Shown piece by piece: positions 22,638 through 29,162 of a stretch of 29,162 nucleotides of DNA. Source of the stretch: an uncultured Faecalibacterium sp. Lineage in GTDB: Bacteria > Bacillota > Clostridia > Oscillospirales > Ruminococcaceae. Location: positions 1-29,162 of the forward strand of contig CAAFSR010000238.1 of NCBI GenBank assembly GCA_900765705.1, written 5' to 3'. The position numbers were made by a program, and so were the translations under genes. Below the pieces are notes generated by a model, which was not told where the DNA came from, did no database searches, and worked only from the letters and a program-made list of their open reading frames with translations. Position 1 is the first letter of the stretch. Every line of letters begins with the position of its first letter.

Positions 22638-23519
22638 ATGGAACTGAAAATTCAGAATATTACAAAGCGATACCGGGATAAAACGGCGGTGGATGATGTG
22701 TCCATCACTCTCACGCCGGGTGTGTGGGGACTGCTGGGGGCGAATGGTGCAGGCAAAACAACCTTAATGCGGATGCTGGCGGGCATTCTGCGGCCCAGCA
22801 GTGGCCGGATTTTGTGCGATGGGGTGGAGATTGGAACGCTTGGTGCGGCCTACCGGGAAAAGCTGGGGTATCTGCCGCAGGAATTCGGGTTTTACCCGGA
22901 ATTCACGGTGCAGGACTATCTGGAATATATGGCGGCGCTCAAGGGCCTGCCGCGCACAGAGGCTGCCCGACAGATCAACGCACTACTGGAGCGGGTGAGC
23001 CTGACCGAGGTGCGCCGCAAAAAGATCATAAAACTTTCCGGCGGTATGAAGCGCCGGGTAGGCATCGCACAGGCACTGCTCAACGACCCGGAAATTCTGA
23101 TTTTAGATGAACCTACGGCAGGGCTGGACCCCGGAGAACGGGTGCGCTTCCGCAATCTGCTGTCGGAGTTTGCGCAGGAACGGATTGTTCTCATTTCAAC
23201 GCATATCGTTTCGGATGTGGAATACATTGCGGCCGAAAATGCCGTGATGAAGGCTGGCAAAATCATTGCACAGGACACCACCGAAGGGCTGGTAAAGCAG
23301 ATCGAAGCCAAGGTCTGGCAGGGAAATATCCCGATGGAACAGCTTGCCCGGTGGGAGCACCGGCTGCGGGTAGTGAACCTGCGCAACGAGCCGGACGGAA
23401 CGGTAACATTGCGGTATCTGGCGGCTGCACCGCAGCTGCCGGACAGCATCTCGGCGCAGCCTAGGCTGGAAGATCTGTATCTGTGGCTGTTCCCGGAGGA
23501 AATGGAGGAAGCAAAATGA
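22638..23519 (+). CDS. ABC-2 type transporter, ATP-binding protein
   Basis: A 293-residue ATPase with all motifs in order: Walker A GANGAGKTT (34-42), Q-loop near LPQEFGFYPEFT (79-90), signature LSGGMKRR (133-140), Walker B ILILDEP (153-159) and H-loop His189 (ISTHIVSD). The C-terminal 90 residues are a variable extension. It resembles ATPases of bacteriocin/antibiotic-type exporters and of drug-resistance ABC-2 systems. Its stop overlaps the start of the permease gene (ATGA), and its start follows the membrane protein gene by 12 bases with ribosome site AAAGGAG. The operon layout suggests an envelope-stress or antimicrobial response role. Confidence 0.93.
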   Translation: MELKIQNITKRYRDKTAVDDVSITLTPGVWGLLGANGAGKTTLMRMLAGILRPSSGRILCDGVEIGTLGAAYREKLGYLPQEFGFYPEFTVQDYLEYMAALKGLPRTEAARQINALLERVSLTEVRRKKIIKLSGGMKRRVGIAQALLNDPEILILDEPTAGLDPGERVRFRNLLSEFAQERIVLISTHIVSDVEYIAAENAVMKAGKIIAQDTTEGLVKQIEAKVWQGNIPMEQLARWEHRLRVVNLRNEPDGTVTLRYLAAAPQLPDSISAQPRLEDLYLWLFPEEMEEAK

Positions 23520-24769
23520 ACCTGTATCGTTTGGAATTGAAACGTGTATGCAAAACCCGTATGACAGCCATTCTGCTGGCCATTGCGCTGATGCTGGCTG
23601 TGGTCATGGCATATCTGCCGGTGACCTTTATCGGCTGGACGGAACTGGATGCCAGCGGAAACGAAGTGCGTTACACGGGTCTGAAAGCAATCCGGAAACG
23701 GCAGGAGCAGCAGGTATCCGGTACCATCACGCCGGATGTCATGCAGGAAGCACTGGAAGCCTATCAGCGGGTGTACCGGCAGTATGATGCAAGCTCCATC
23801 AACGATATCCCGGTCGAGGTGTTTTATAAAGAACTTGCCCGGTATCAGCCTCTTGTGAACAACGCAAAGGAAGCCTTTGCCGACCCGAAAACCGGTATGG
23901 CACCGGGCGTGATGGGGCTGACCGCAGAGGATATGCAGAACTTTTACAGCCAGCTCCCCAAACGGCTGGAATCGGTGATCTGGCTGGAACAAGACGGAAA
24001 GCCCGGCTATGAGCAGGCGCAGGCCATTGCACAGAAAAAGTTCGATGCTGTACAAAGACCGTTCACCTATTCATTTGGGGTCAGTTCAGACGCAATGGAT
24101 TACCAGACCCTGTTGAACTTGCTGCTCACCCTGCTGTGCGCAGTGATTGCAGCCCCGGTGTTTGCGTCGGATGCACAGACCGGAGCGCAGGATATCCAAC
24201 TGTGCACAAAAAACGGCGGTCTGCGGCTGGCAGCGGCAAAGCTGGCGGCGGCGTTCAGTATCACAGGGGCGGCGTATCTGCTCTGCGGCGTGGTGTGGAT
24301 CCTGGTCACGAATGCTCTGTTTGGTTGGGAAAGTACCCAAACTTCCGTGCAATGGCTGTTTTCTGTGACCAGCCTGCTGCCGTATACCGTTGGCCAGATG
24401 GAGTGGGTCATGCTGGCGGCAAACTTCCTGATCTTCTTTGCGGAGGTGGCCTTTGTGCTGATGGCATCCGTATGGGCCAAGAACAACCTGATCGCTTTGT
24501 CTGTGGCGCTGATCAGTGTGGTGGCACCGCTGATCGTTTATATGGTCGTGCCGGGCTCCTTCGGAGAATGGCTGTCCACCCTGCTTCCGGCAGGAGGCAT
24601 TGGGCTTTCCAACGCATTGCTGTATAAAATGATTGGCTTTGATTTTCTCTATGCAGGCGGGCATGCCTTTTTTCAGGCAGATGTACTGCTGGCATCGGCA
24701 CCGATCAAGATCGTTCTGCTCGTTGGACTGGCAGCATGGGGGTATCTGCGAAAGACCAAGGTGGCTTAA
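23516..24769 (+). CDS. ABC-2 type transporter, permease
   Basis: A 417-residue permease. One N-terminal membrane segment (about residues 17-38) is followed by a long extracytoplasmic loop of about 150 residues (to about 190) and then five to six hydrophobic segments in the C-half (about 200-410). That is the plan of the larger ABC-2 permeases. It works with the ATPase just upstream, whose stop codon it overlaps (ATGA); the ribosome site GGAGGAAG lies in the ATPase end. The loop may bind the exported or sensed compound. Substrate is not predictable. A strong terminator follows, so this is the last gene of the operon. Confidence 0.9.
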   Translation: MNLYRLELKRVCKTRMTAILLAIALMLAVVMAYLPVTFIGWTELDASGNEVRYTGLKAIRKRQEQQVSGTITPDVMQEALEAYQRVYRQYDASSINDIPVEVFYKELARYQPLVNNAKEAFADPKTGMAPGVMGLTAEDMQNFYSQLPKRLESVIWLEQDGKPGYEQAQAIAQKKFDAVQRPFTYSFGVSSDAMDYQTLLNLLLTLLCAVIAAPVFASDAQTGAQDIQLCTKNGGLRLAAAKLAAAFSITGAAYLLCGVVWILVTNALFGWESTQTSVQWLFSVTSLLPYTVGQMEWVMLAANFLIFFAEVAFVLMASVWAKNNLIALSVALISVVAPLIVYMVVPGSFGEWLSTLLPAGGIGLSNALLYKMIGFDFLYAGGHAFFQADVLLASAPIKIVLLVGLAAWGYLRKTKVA

Positions 24770-24786
24770 AAGGAAACGCGACTGAA

Positions 24787-24832
24787 AAAAGTTCATCGGA
24801 TGCATAGAAAACTGCATCCGATGAACTTTTGT
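24787..24832 (+). terminator. Terminator of the sigma-ABC operon
   Basis: Perfect 18-bp stem from 24787-24804 and 24813-24830 (AAAAGTTCATCGGATGCA and its complement), loop of 8 bases, right arm ending in TTTT. Confidence 0.88.
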
Positions 24833-25161
24833 GTCCTAAACTCTCTGCCAAGAATCAAAGTTGATGTACATTTGATGTGTGGTATAAATTGGTGGTATTG
24901 AGTGTGCCTTTCGCCGGACAAAACCGGCCTGTTTTCACCCCATTGCATAAAAATCAGGTGCCATTTTCAGGGACTGATTTTGGCTCTGCACATTTTTGCA
25001 CACTTTCTGCACCCCTGCCTTTCTGCTGGGGAGCGGACAGCGCGAAAAAGCTCGCACTGCCCAATCAACAAAAATTAAGCTGCAATATTGTGCGACTTTA
25101 CAAAATGCAAAATCGACGAACGGAAAAGTTGTTGCACTTTTCAGATTTTCCACCCACAGAG
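24833..25161. other. Intergenic region without a gene; holds a third TGCAC repeat array
   Basis: No credible coding frame. It contains the repeat array at 24987-25018, a phrase TATTGAGTGT (24897-24906) close to TATTGAGCGT after the tRNA fragment (20912-20921), and a further TTGCACTTTTC near 25133. I see no tRNA-like core here. Confidence 0.5.
24987..25018 (+). repeat. Third TGCAC repeat array
   Basis: TGCACATTTT (24987-24996), TGCACACTTTC (24997-25007) and TGCACCCCTGC (25008-25018). The middle unit is identical to the first unit of the array at 20966, and 18 of 19 bases match across 24997-25015 and 20966-20984. The orientation is the same. Confidence 0.6.
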
Positions 25162-25201
25162 AAACGCCCCCGGCAGCCACGAGCGTTGCCGGGGGACGTT
25201 T
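25162..25201. terminator. Terminator of the murR-type gene
   Basis: CCCCCGGCA (25167-25175)/TGCCGGGGG (25187-25195), extended by AAACG/CGTTT with a one-base bulge; loop of 11 bases. On the minus strand it is followed by a short T-rich tract. It lies downstream of the leftward regulator gene. Confidence 0.75.
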
Positions 25202-25236
25202 CTTTCCGGATGCAGCAGAGCCGGTGTACAGCCCTT

Positions 25237-26103
25237 TTACGGTTGAGTCAGCACCTCCGGCTCGCCGGGCTTATAGATATGGGTCTTGGTCAGACGGCGC
25301 ATGGTGTCCTCGTGGTTGCGGCTGGCGTAGGCGGTGTAGAGGATGTCCACCACGTTCAGCTGGGAAAGCCGGGAGGACATGGCACCGTTGCGGAACAGGC
25401 TCTCGTTGGCGGCCACATACAGCACATGGTCGGCCAGCTGCGCTACCTCTGAGGGGTAGTACCGGGTCACCGCGATCACCGGCGCGCCGCCTGCCTTCAT
25501 CTCCTTGATGCACTGGATCATCTCCATGGTCTGCCCGGAGTAGGAGAACACGATGCCCACATCCTGCGCGGTGGCGTTGCGCGCCTGCAGGATCTGCGAG
25601 TGGGAGTCCTCGTTCACCACGCAGGGCTTGTCCAGCCGCAGGAATTTCAGGTAGGTGTCCTTGGCCACGCACAACGAAGAGCCAATGCCGAACAAAAGCA
25701 CGGTGCGTGCGTGCGCGATCAGTTCCACACACTCTTCCAGCTCGTCCAGCAGCAGCAGCCGCTGGGTGTCCAGCAGGCTCTGGATGTTCTTGTGGGTCAC
25801 CTTGTCCACGATCTCCTGCAGACTGTCCTGCGGGGTGATATCCTTTTCCCGGTGGCTGCCGTTCTCACCAAGGGTGGCAAGCTCCAGCGTCAGGGCGTGG
25901 CGCAGCTCCTTGTAGCCCTGAAAACCGATCACCCGGCAGATGCGCACCACGCTGGAAGGGGAGGAGAACGACCGCCGCGCCAGCTCCCGGATGGTAAGGG
26001 TGGTGGTCTCGTTGGGGTTGTCCAGAATGAACTGCGCGATCTGCCGCTCGGTGCTGCTGAGGGAGGGTTGCACCTCCCGCAGACGTAAAAGGACGTTTTG
26101 CAT
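25237..26103 (-). CDS. murR: RpiR/MurR-family transcriptional regulator
   Basis: A 288-residue regulator with an N-terminal RpiR helix-turn-helix (about residues 1-75: SLSSTERQIAQFILDN, IRELARRSFSSPSSVVRICR) and a C-terminal SIS sugar-phosphate-binding domain (about 125-260: VLLFGIGSSLCVAKD, GIVFSYSGQTMEMI). Such proteins sense phosphosugars. Being divergent from murQ, this one most likely senses MurNAc-6-phosphate and controls the murQ-PTS-mupG operon, as MurR does in E. coli. The gene symbol rests on context. The frame opens further upstream, but the start at 26103 (MQNVLLRLREVQ) is the usual RpiR N-terminus, with AGAGG upstream. Confidence 0.85.
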   Translation of the reverse strand: MQNVLLRLREVQPSLSSTERQIAQFILDNPNETTTLTIRELARRSFSSPSSVVRICRVIGFQGYKELRHALTLELATLGENGSHREKDITPQDSLQEIVDKVTHKNIQSLLDTQRLLLLDELEECVELIAHARTVLLFGIGSSLCVAKDTYLKFLRLDKPCVVNEDSHSQILQARNATAQDVGIVFSYSGQTMEMIQCIKEMKAGGAPVIAVTRYYPSEVAQLADHVLYVAANESLFRNGAMSSRLSQLNVVDILYTAYASRNHEDTMRRLTKTHIYKPGEPEVLTQP

Positions 26104-26206
26104 AAGAATACCTCTGTTGTATCTCAGAATGGATTGAACAAGCTGCACAAAAAAGTCATACTTGTCCGCAAAAATTTCAAAAATAATGCTTGCGTAAAAC
26201 ATTGTA

Positions 26207-26254
26207 CCACAAAATAGTCTTTTTGTGGACATTTTGTTTGAAAAAGTTTATACT
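26207..26254 (+). promoter_or_regulatory. murQ operon promoter with overlapping operator-like palindrome
   Basis: TGGACA (26226-26231), 17 bases, TATACT (26249-26254) is a strong promoter. An inverted repeat CCACAAAA (26207-26214)/TTTTGTGG (26221-26228) overlaps the -35. The leader is about 45 bases. The divergent RpiR-type regulator is the likely ligand of the palindrome. Confidence 0.65.
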
Positions 26255-26305
26255 TTGGTCACAATCACGCCGCAAGGGGTGCGGCGGAAAGTTGAGGTGC
26301 AGGAA

Positions 26306-27214
26306 ATGGGATTGAATCTGAGTGGAATGACCACGGAGACCCGCAACCCGCGCACGATGCAGCTGGACCAGATGTCCCCGCTGGAGATCGTGACCGTCAT
26401 GAACGAGGAGGACGCCCGGGTACCGCTGGCCATTGCCAAGTGCCTGCCGCAGATCGCGCAGGCGGTCACGTGGGCGGCAGAGTCCTTTGAAAAAGGCGGC
26501 CGGCTGTTCTATATGGGGGCCGGCACCTCCGGACGCTTGGGCGTGCTGGATGCCGCCGAGTGCCCGCCCACCTTCGGTGTGCCGAAGGAGATGGTGGTGG
26601 GGCTGATCGCCGGCGGCGAAAAAGCCTTTATCGAGGCTGTGGAGGGCGCAGAGGACAGCCGGGAGCTGGCTGTCGAGGACCTGAAAGCCCACGCCCTGAC
26701 TGCAAACGATTTTGTGGTGGGCATTGCCGCCTCCGGCCGCACGCCCTATGTGCTGGGCGGTCTGGACTACGCCAAAAGCGTGGGCTGCCACACCGCCGCC
26801 ATCGCCTGCAATATCGGCAGCGCCGTGGGCAAGGCTGCAGAGCTTGCCATTGAGGTAAATTGCGGCCCCGAGGTGCTGACCGGTTCCACCCGGCTCAAGT
26901 CCGGCACGGCACAGAAGCTGATTTTGAACATGATCTCCACCGGCTCCATGGTGCGCACCGGCAAGGCGTACCAGAACCTGATGGTGGACGTGCAGCAGAC
27001 CAACGAAAAGCTGCACACCCGCGCCGAAAACATCGTCATCGATGCCACCGGTGTGGAGCGGCAGACCGCCCGCGCCGCCATTGATGCGGCGGGCGGCAGT
27101 GTAAAGACCGCCATCACCATGCTGCTGGCAGACTGCGATGCACAGGAGGCTGCCCGGCGGCTGGAAAAAGCCCGCGGTCATGTGCGCGAGGCCATCCGGC
27201 TGGAGGTGCTGTAA
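26306..27214 (+). CDS. murQ: N-acetylmuramic acid 6-phosphate etherase
   Basis: Removes D-lactate from MurNAc-6-phosphate to give GlcNAc-6-phosphate in the cytoplasm. The 302-residue protein has a SIS domain with the MurQ signature: YMGAGTSGRLGVLDAAECPPTFG carries Glu85, and VEGAEDS carries Glu116, matching the two catalytic glutamates of the E. coli enzyme. The C-terminal helical part (about 240-302) is also typical. The open frame begins earlier, but the start at 26306 (MGLNLSGM) gives the usual family length and has GAGGTG upstream. It is the first gene of a rightward operon with a PTS transporter and mupG. Confidence 0.95.
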   Translation: MGLNLSGMTTETRNPRTMQLDQMSPLEIVTVMNEEDARVPLAIAKCLPQIAQAVTWAAESFEKGGRLFYMGAGTSGRLGVLDAAECPPTFGVPKEMVVGLIAGGEKAFIEAVEGAEDSRELAVEDLKAHALTANDFVVGIAASGRTPYVLGGLDYAKSVGCHTAAIACNIGSAVGKAAELAIEVNCGPEVLTGSTRLKSGTAQKLILNMISTGSMVRTGKAYQNLMVDVQQTNEKLHTRAENIVIDATGVERQTARAAIDAAGGSVKTAITMLLADCDAQEAARRLEKARGHVREAIRLEVL

Positions 27215-27300
27215 GCACCCGGCAGCATTTTACCATTCCCAAGTTCCTTAGCGGCAAGGGCCGCATCGGATATACACCTGTTTTTAAGGAGGACCCACTT

Positions 27301-28743
27301 ATGACGAATGAAGAACTGGTCCGCGCGGCGCTGGAGAAAGTCGGCGGAAAGAGCAACGTTCTCACCGCAACCAACTGCATGACCCGTCTGCGTGTGCGTG
27401 TCAAGGATGACGCCAAGATCGACGACGAGGGCCTGAAGGCCATCGAGGGCGTAATGGGCATCGTGCACGACCGTACCGGCTATGTGGAGATCGTGGTCGG
27501 CCCCGGCAAGTGCCGCAAGTGCGCAGATATCTGCCGCGACATGGGCATCCCGGCGGACACCGCCGCTTCCACCGCCAACGACTGGCAGACCAACAAGGCC
27601 GCTGTCAAGGCCGGCCAGAAGCAGAGCAAGGTCAAGGAGCTGTTCAAGACCTTCGGCGATATCTTTATCCCCCTGATCCCGGGCGTTGTGGCTTCCGGCC
27701 TGTGCGCCGGCATCAACTCCCTGATCGGTCAGGTGGTGCCGAACTACGCCGAGATCCCCGCTCTGGCTCTTATCAGCACCCTGCTGGGTCTGATGAACAC
27801 CTGCTTCCTTGGCTACCTGACCGCATGGGTCGGCTACCGCGCTGCTGAAAAGTTCGGCGGCACCCCCATTCTGGGCGGTATGCTGGGCATGATCACCGGT
27901 CTGGACGGCATCAACAAGATCTCCGGCATTCTGGGCCTGTTCAACGAGGCTGTGCCGCTGGATTCCATCCTGCGCGCAGGCCGCGGCGGCGTTCTGGCTG
28001 TTGTGCTGGGCGCATGGTGCCTTGTCAAGATCGAGCGCTGGGTGCGCAAGTGGATGCCCGAATCTCTGGACATCGTGTTCACCCCGGTCATCACCATGAT
28101 CCTCTGCCTCGTGCCCTACATCCTGCTCATCATGCCCGCTACCGGCTATGTTTCCACCGCTCTGTGCTGGGTGGTTGAAAAGCTGTGCATGAGCGATATC
28201 CTGATCGTCCGCATTCTGGCCGGCTACATCTCTACCGCTCTGTTCCTGCCCATGGTCGCTATGGGTATGCACCACGGTCTGGTGGCGCTGTACTCCGTGC
28301 AGCTGGAGACCTTCGGCTACGTTACCCTGTACCCCGCTCTGGCTATGGCCGGTGCAGGTCAGGTGGGCGCTGCTTTCGCCATCTACCTCAAGGCTAAGAA
28401 GTGCGGCAACACCCGCCTGAAGAACGTGATCACCGGCGCTCTGCCCGCAGGTCTGCTGGGCATCGGCGAGCCGCTGATCTACGGCGTTACCCTGCCCATG
28501 GGCAAGCCCTTCATCAGCGCCGGTCTGGGTGCCGGCTTCGGCGGTGCCTTCGTCATGGCCATGCAGGTGGCTGCTACCGCTTGGGGCCCCTCCGGTCTGC
28601 TGGCTCTGTTCGTCATGACCGCCGGCCCTCACGGTGTGGCTGCTTCCGTTGGCTGCTACGCAGTGGGTCTGGTCATCTGCTACATCATGGGCTTTATCGT
28701 GACTAACGCAATGGTCTCTGTCGAGGACGTTGCCAATGCTTAA
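27301..28743 (+). CDS. murP: PTS EIIBC component, probably MurNAc or MurNAc-GlcNAc specific
   Basis: A 480-residue phosphotransferase transporter with an N-terminal EIIB domain of the glucose superfamily (residues 1-85; phosphorylated Cys26 in ATNCMTRLRVRV) and a C-terminal EIIC membrane domain (about 115-475) with about ten hydrophobic segments and the motif GTPILGGMLGMITGLDGIN. There is no EIIA domain, as in MurP proteins, which borrow EIIA from another system. The position between murQ and a MupG-type hydrolase makes MurNAc, or the disaccharide MurNAc-GlcNAc, the most likely substrate. Ribosome site AAGGAGG. The codons are strongly biased toward CTG, GGC, ATC and TTC, which hints at high expression. 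Confidence 0.9.
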   Translation: MTNEELVRAALEKVGGKSNVLTATNCMTRLRVRVKDDAKIDDEGLKAIEGVMGIVHDRTGYVEIVVGPGKCRKCADICRDMGIPADTAASTANDWQTNKAAVKAGQKQSKVKELFKTFGDIFIPLIPGVVASGLCAGINSLIGQVVPNYAEIPALALISTLLGLMNTCFLGYLTAWVGYRAAEKFGGTPILGGMLGMITGLDGINKISGILGLFNEAVPLDSILRAGRGGVLAVVLGAWCLVKIERWVRKWMPESLDIVFTPVITMILCLVPYILLIMPATGYVSTALCWVVEKLCMSDILIVRILAGYISTALFLPMVAMGMHHGLVALYSVQLETFGYVTLYPALAMAGAGQVGAAFAIYLKAKKCGNTRLKNVITGALPAGLLGIGEPLIYGVTLPMGKPFISAGLGAGFGGAFVMAMQVAATAWGPSGLLALFVMTAGPHGVAASVGCYAVGLVICYIMGFIVTNAMVSVEDVANA

Positions 28744-29162
28744 AACACTCGGACGGTCAGTGTATCTGACGCAGTTTGAGGAACAGCGTGCGTCGTTTTC
28801 CGCAGTTGCGGCAGGCGGCGCGCCTGTTTTTATCTCGCTGCATATCAGTGAAGAATTTGACGCCGCTTACTGCGCCCGTGTGCAGGAAATGTGCGATCTG
28901 CTCTTTGCGCAGGGCTGGCGCATTCTGGCGGACGTGTCGGAAAAGACGATCCGGCAGTTCGGCTGTGCCGACCTGACCGCGCTGGCAAAGCGGCTGCACC
29001 TGTGGGGGCTGCGGCTGGACTACGGCTTCTCGGTGGAGCAGATGTGCGCCCTTGCGCAGCAGCTGCCCGTTGCCGTAAACGCCTCCACTACCACCCCGGA
29101 GGTGGCGCGGCAGCTGGCGGCTGGCGGCGGTACGGTGATCGCCATGCACAACTTCTACCCCC
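28736..29162 (+). CDS. mupG: MupG/DUF871-type 6-phospho-N-acetylmuramidase, partial
   Basis: The gene starts at ATG 28736, overlapping the end of the PTS gene by eight bases, and runs off the window after 142 codons without a stop. The N-terminus (LGRSVYL, VFISLHISEE), the TIM-barrel strand RILADVSEKT, LWGLRLDYGFS and the motif AMHNFYP are those of the DUF871/MupG family. In Staphylococcus aureus, MupG cleaves MurNAc-6-phosphate-GlcNAc after PTS import. A family member right after murQ and the PTS gene strongly suggests the same job here. A GAGGACG stretch in the PTS gene end may serve as ribosome site. Confidence 0.85.
   Translation, partial: MLKTLGRSVYLTQFEEQRASFSAVAAGGAPVFISLHISEEFDAAYCARVQEMCDLLFAQGWRILADVSEKTIRQFGCADLTALAKRLHLWGLRLDYGFSVEQMCALAQQLPVAVNASTTTPEVARQLAAGGGTVIAMHNFYP

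Noticed and set aside
27178..28632. Long minus-strand frame opposite the PTS gene, rich in Gly, Gln, Asp and His
   Set aside because: Composition is that of an antisense frame of a strongly codon-biased gene; no domain is recognisable.

Overview
The window looks like chromosome from a gut Clostridia species, most like Faecalibacterium or a near relative in the Oscillospiraceae. The reasons are a G+C of roughly 55-60 % in the genes, strong AGGAGG-type ribosome sites, many ATGA start/stop overlaps, and a content dominated by plant-glycan and amino-sugar catabolism. The genus is an inference; there is no rRNA gene here.

Layout. (1) 1-834: no recognisable gene, but a dense run of hairpins that resembles the edge of a mobile element. 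(2) 835-11550: a glycoside-use block. It holds a GH78 alpha-L-rhamnosidase (+), then a leftward operon of GPH cation symporter, GH2 glycosidase, GH43 glycosidase and TIM-barrel sugar isomerase/epimerase, and a divergent GH1 beta-glucosidase (+). (3) 11605-16001: a TetR repressor divergent from an SDR oxidoreductase, a MATE exporter and an AraC-type regulator. (4) 16089-20542: a complete L-rhamnose pathway, rhaB-rhaA-rhaD, read leftward from a divergent AraC-type activator. (5) 20543-21320: a truncated tRNA-Lys(CUU) 3' end with its own terminator, 11-bp tandem repeats on both sides, and a possible small hairpin RNA. (6) 21322-24830: an ECF sigma factor, a membrane protein and a two-gene ABC-2 transporter in one translationally coupled operon. 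(7) 25237-29162: a MurNAc/peptidoglycan-recycling cluster, with an RpiR/MurR-type regulator divergent from murQ, a PTS EIIBC (murP-like) and the start of a mupG/DUF871 gene cut off by the window end.

How it works together. Rhamnosidase plus rhaBAD would release and burn L-rhamnose. GH1, GH2 and GH43 would trim other sugars from glycosides taken up by the symporter. No glycosidase shows a secretion signal, so hydrolysis is probably intracellular. The TetR-SDR-MATE set next door could deal with the non-sugar part of plant glycosides, but this is a hypothesis. The right-hand cluster would import MurNAc or MurNAc-GlcNAc through the PTS, cleave it (MupG) and remove lactate (MurQ).

The tRNA fragment implies that the DNA to its left, possibly including the whole rhamnose/glycoside block, is or was an integrated island. 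The most unusual items are that scar with its repeat arrays, the orphan hairpin RNA candidate, a 15-nt motif shared by two glycosidase promoters, and a similar small helical tail on two unrelated enzymes.
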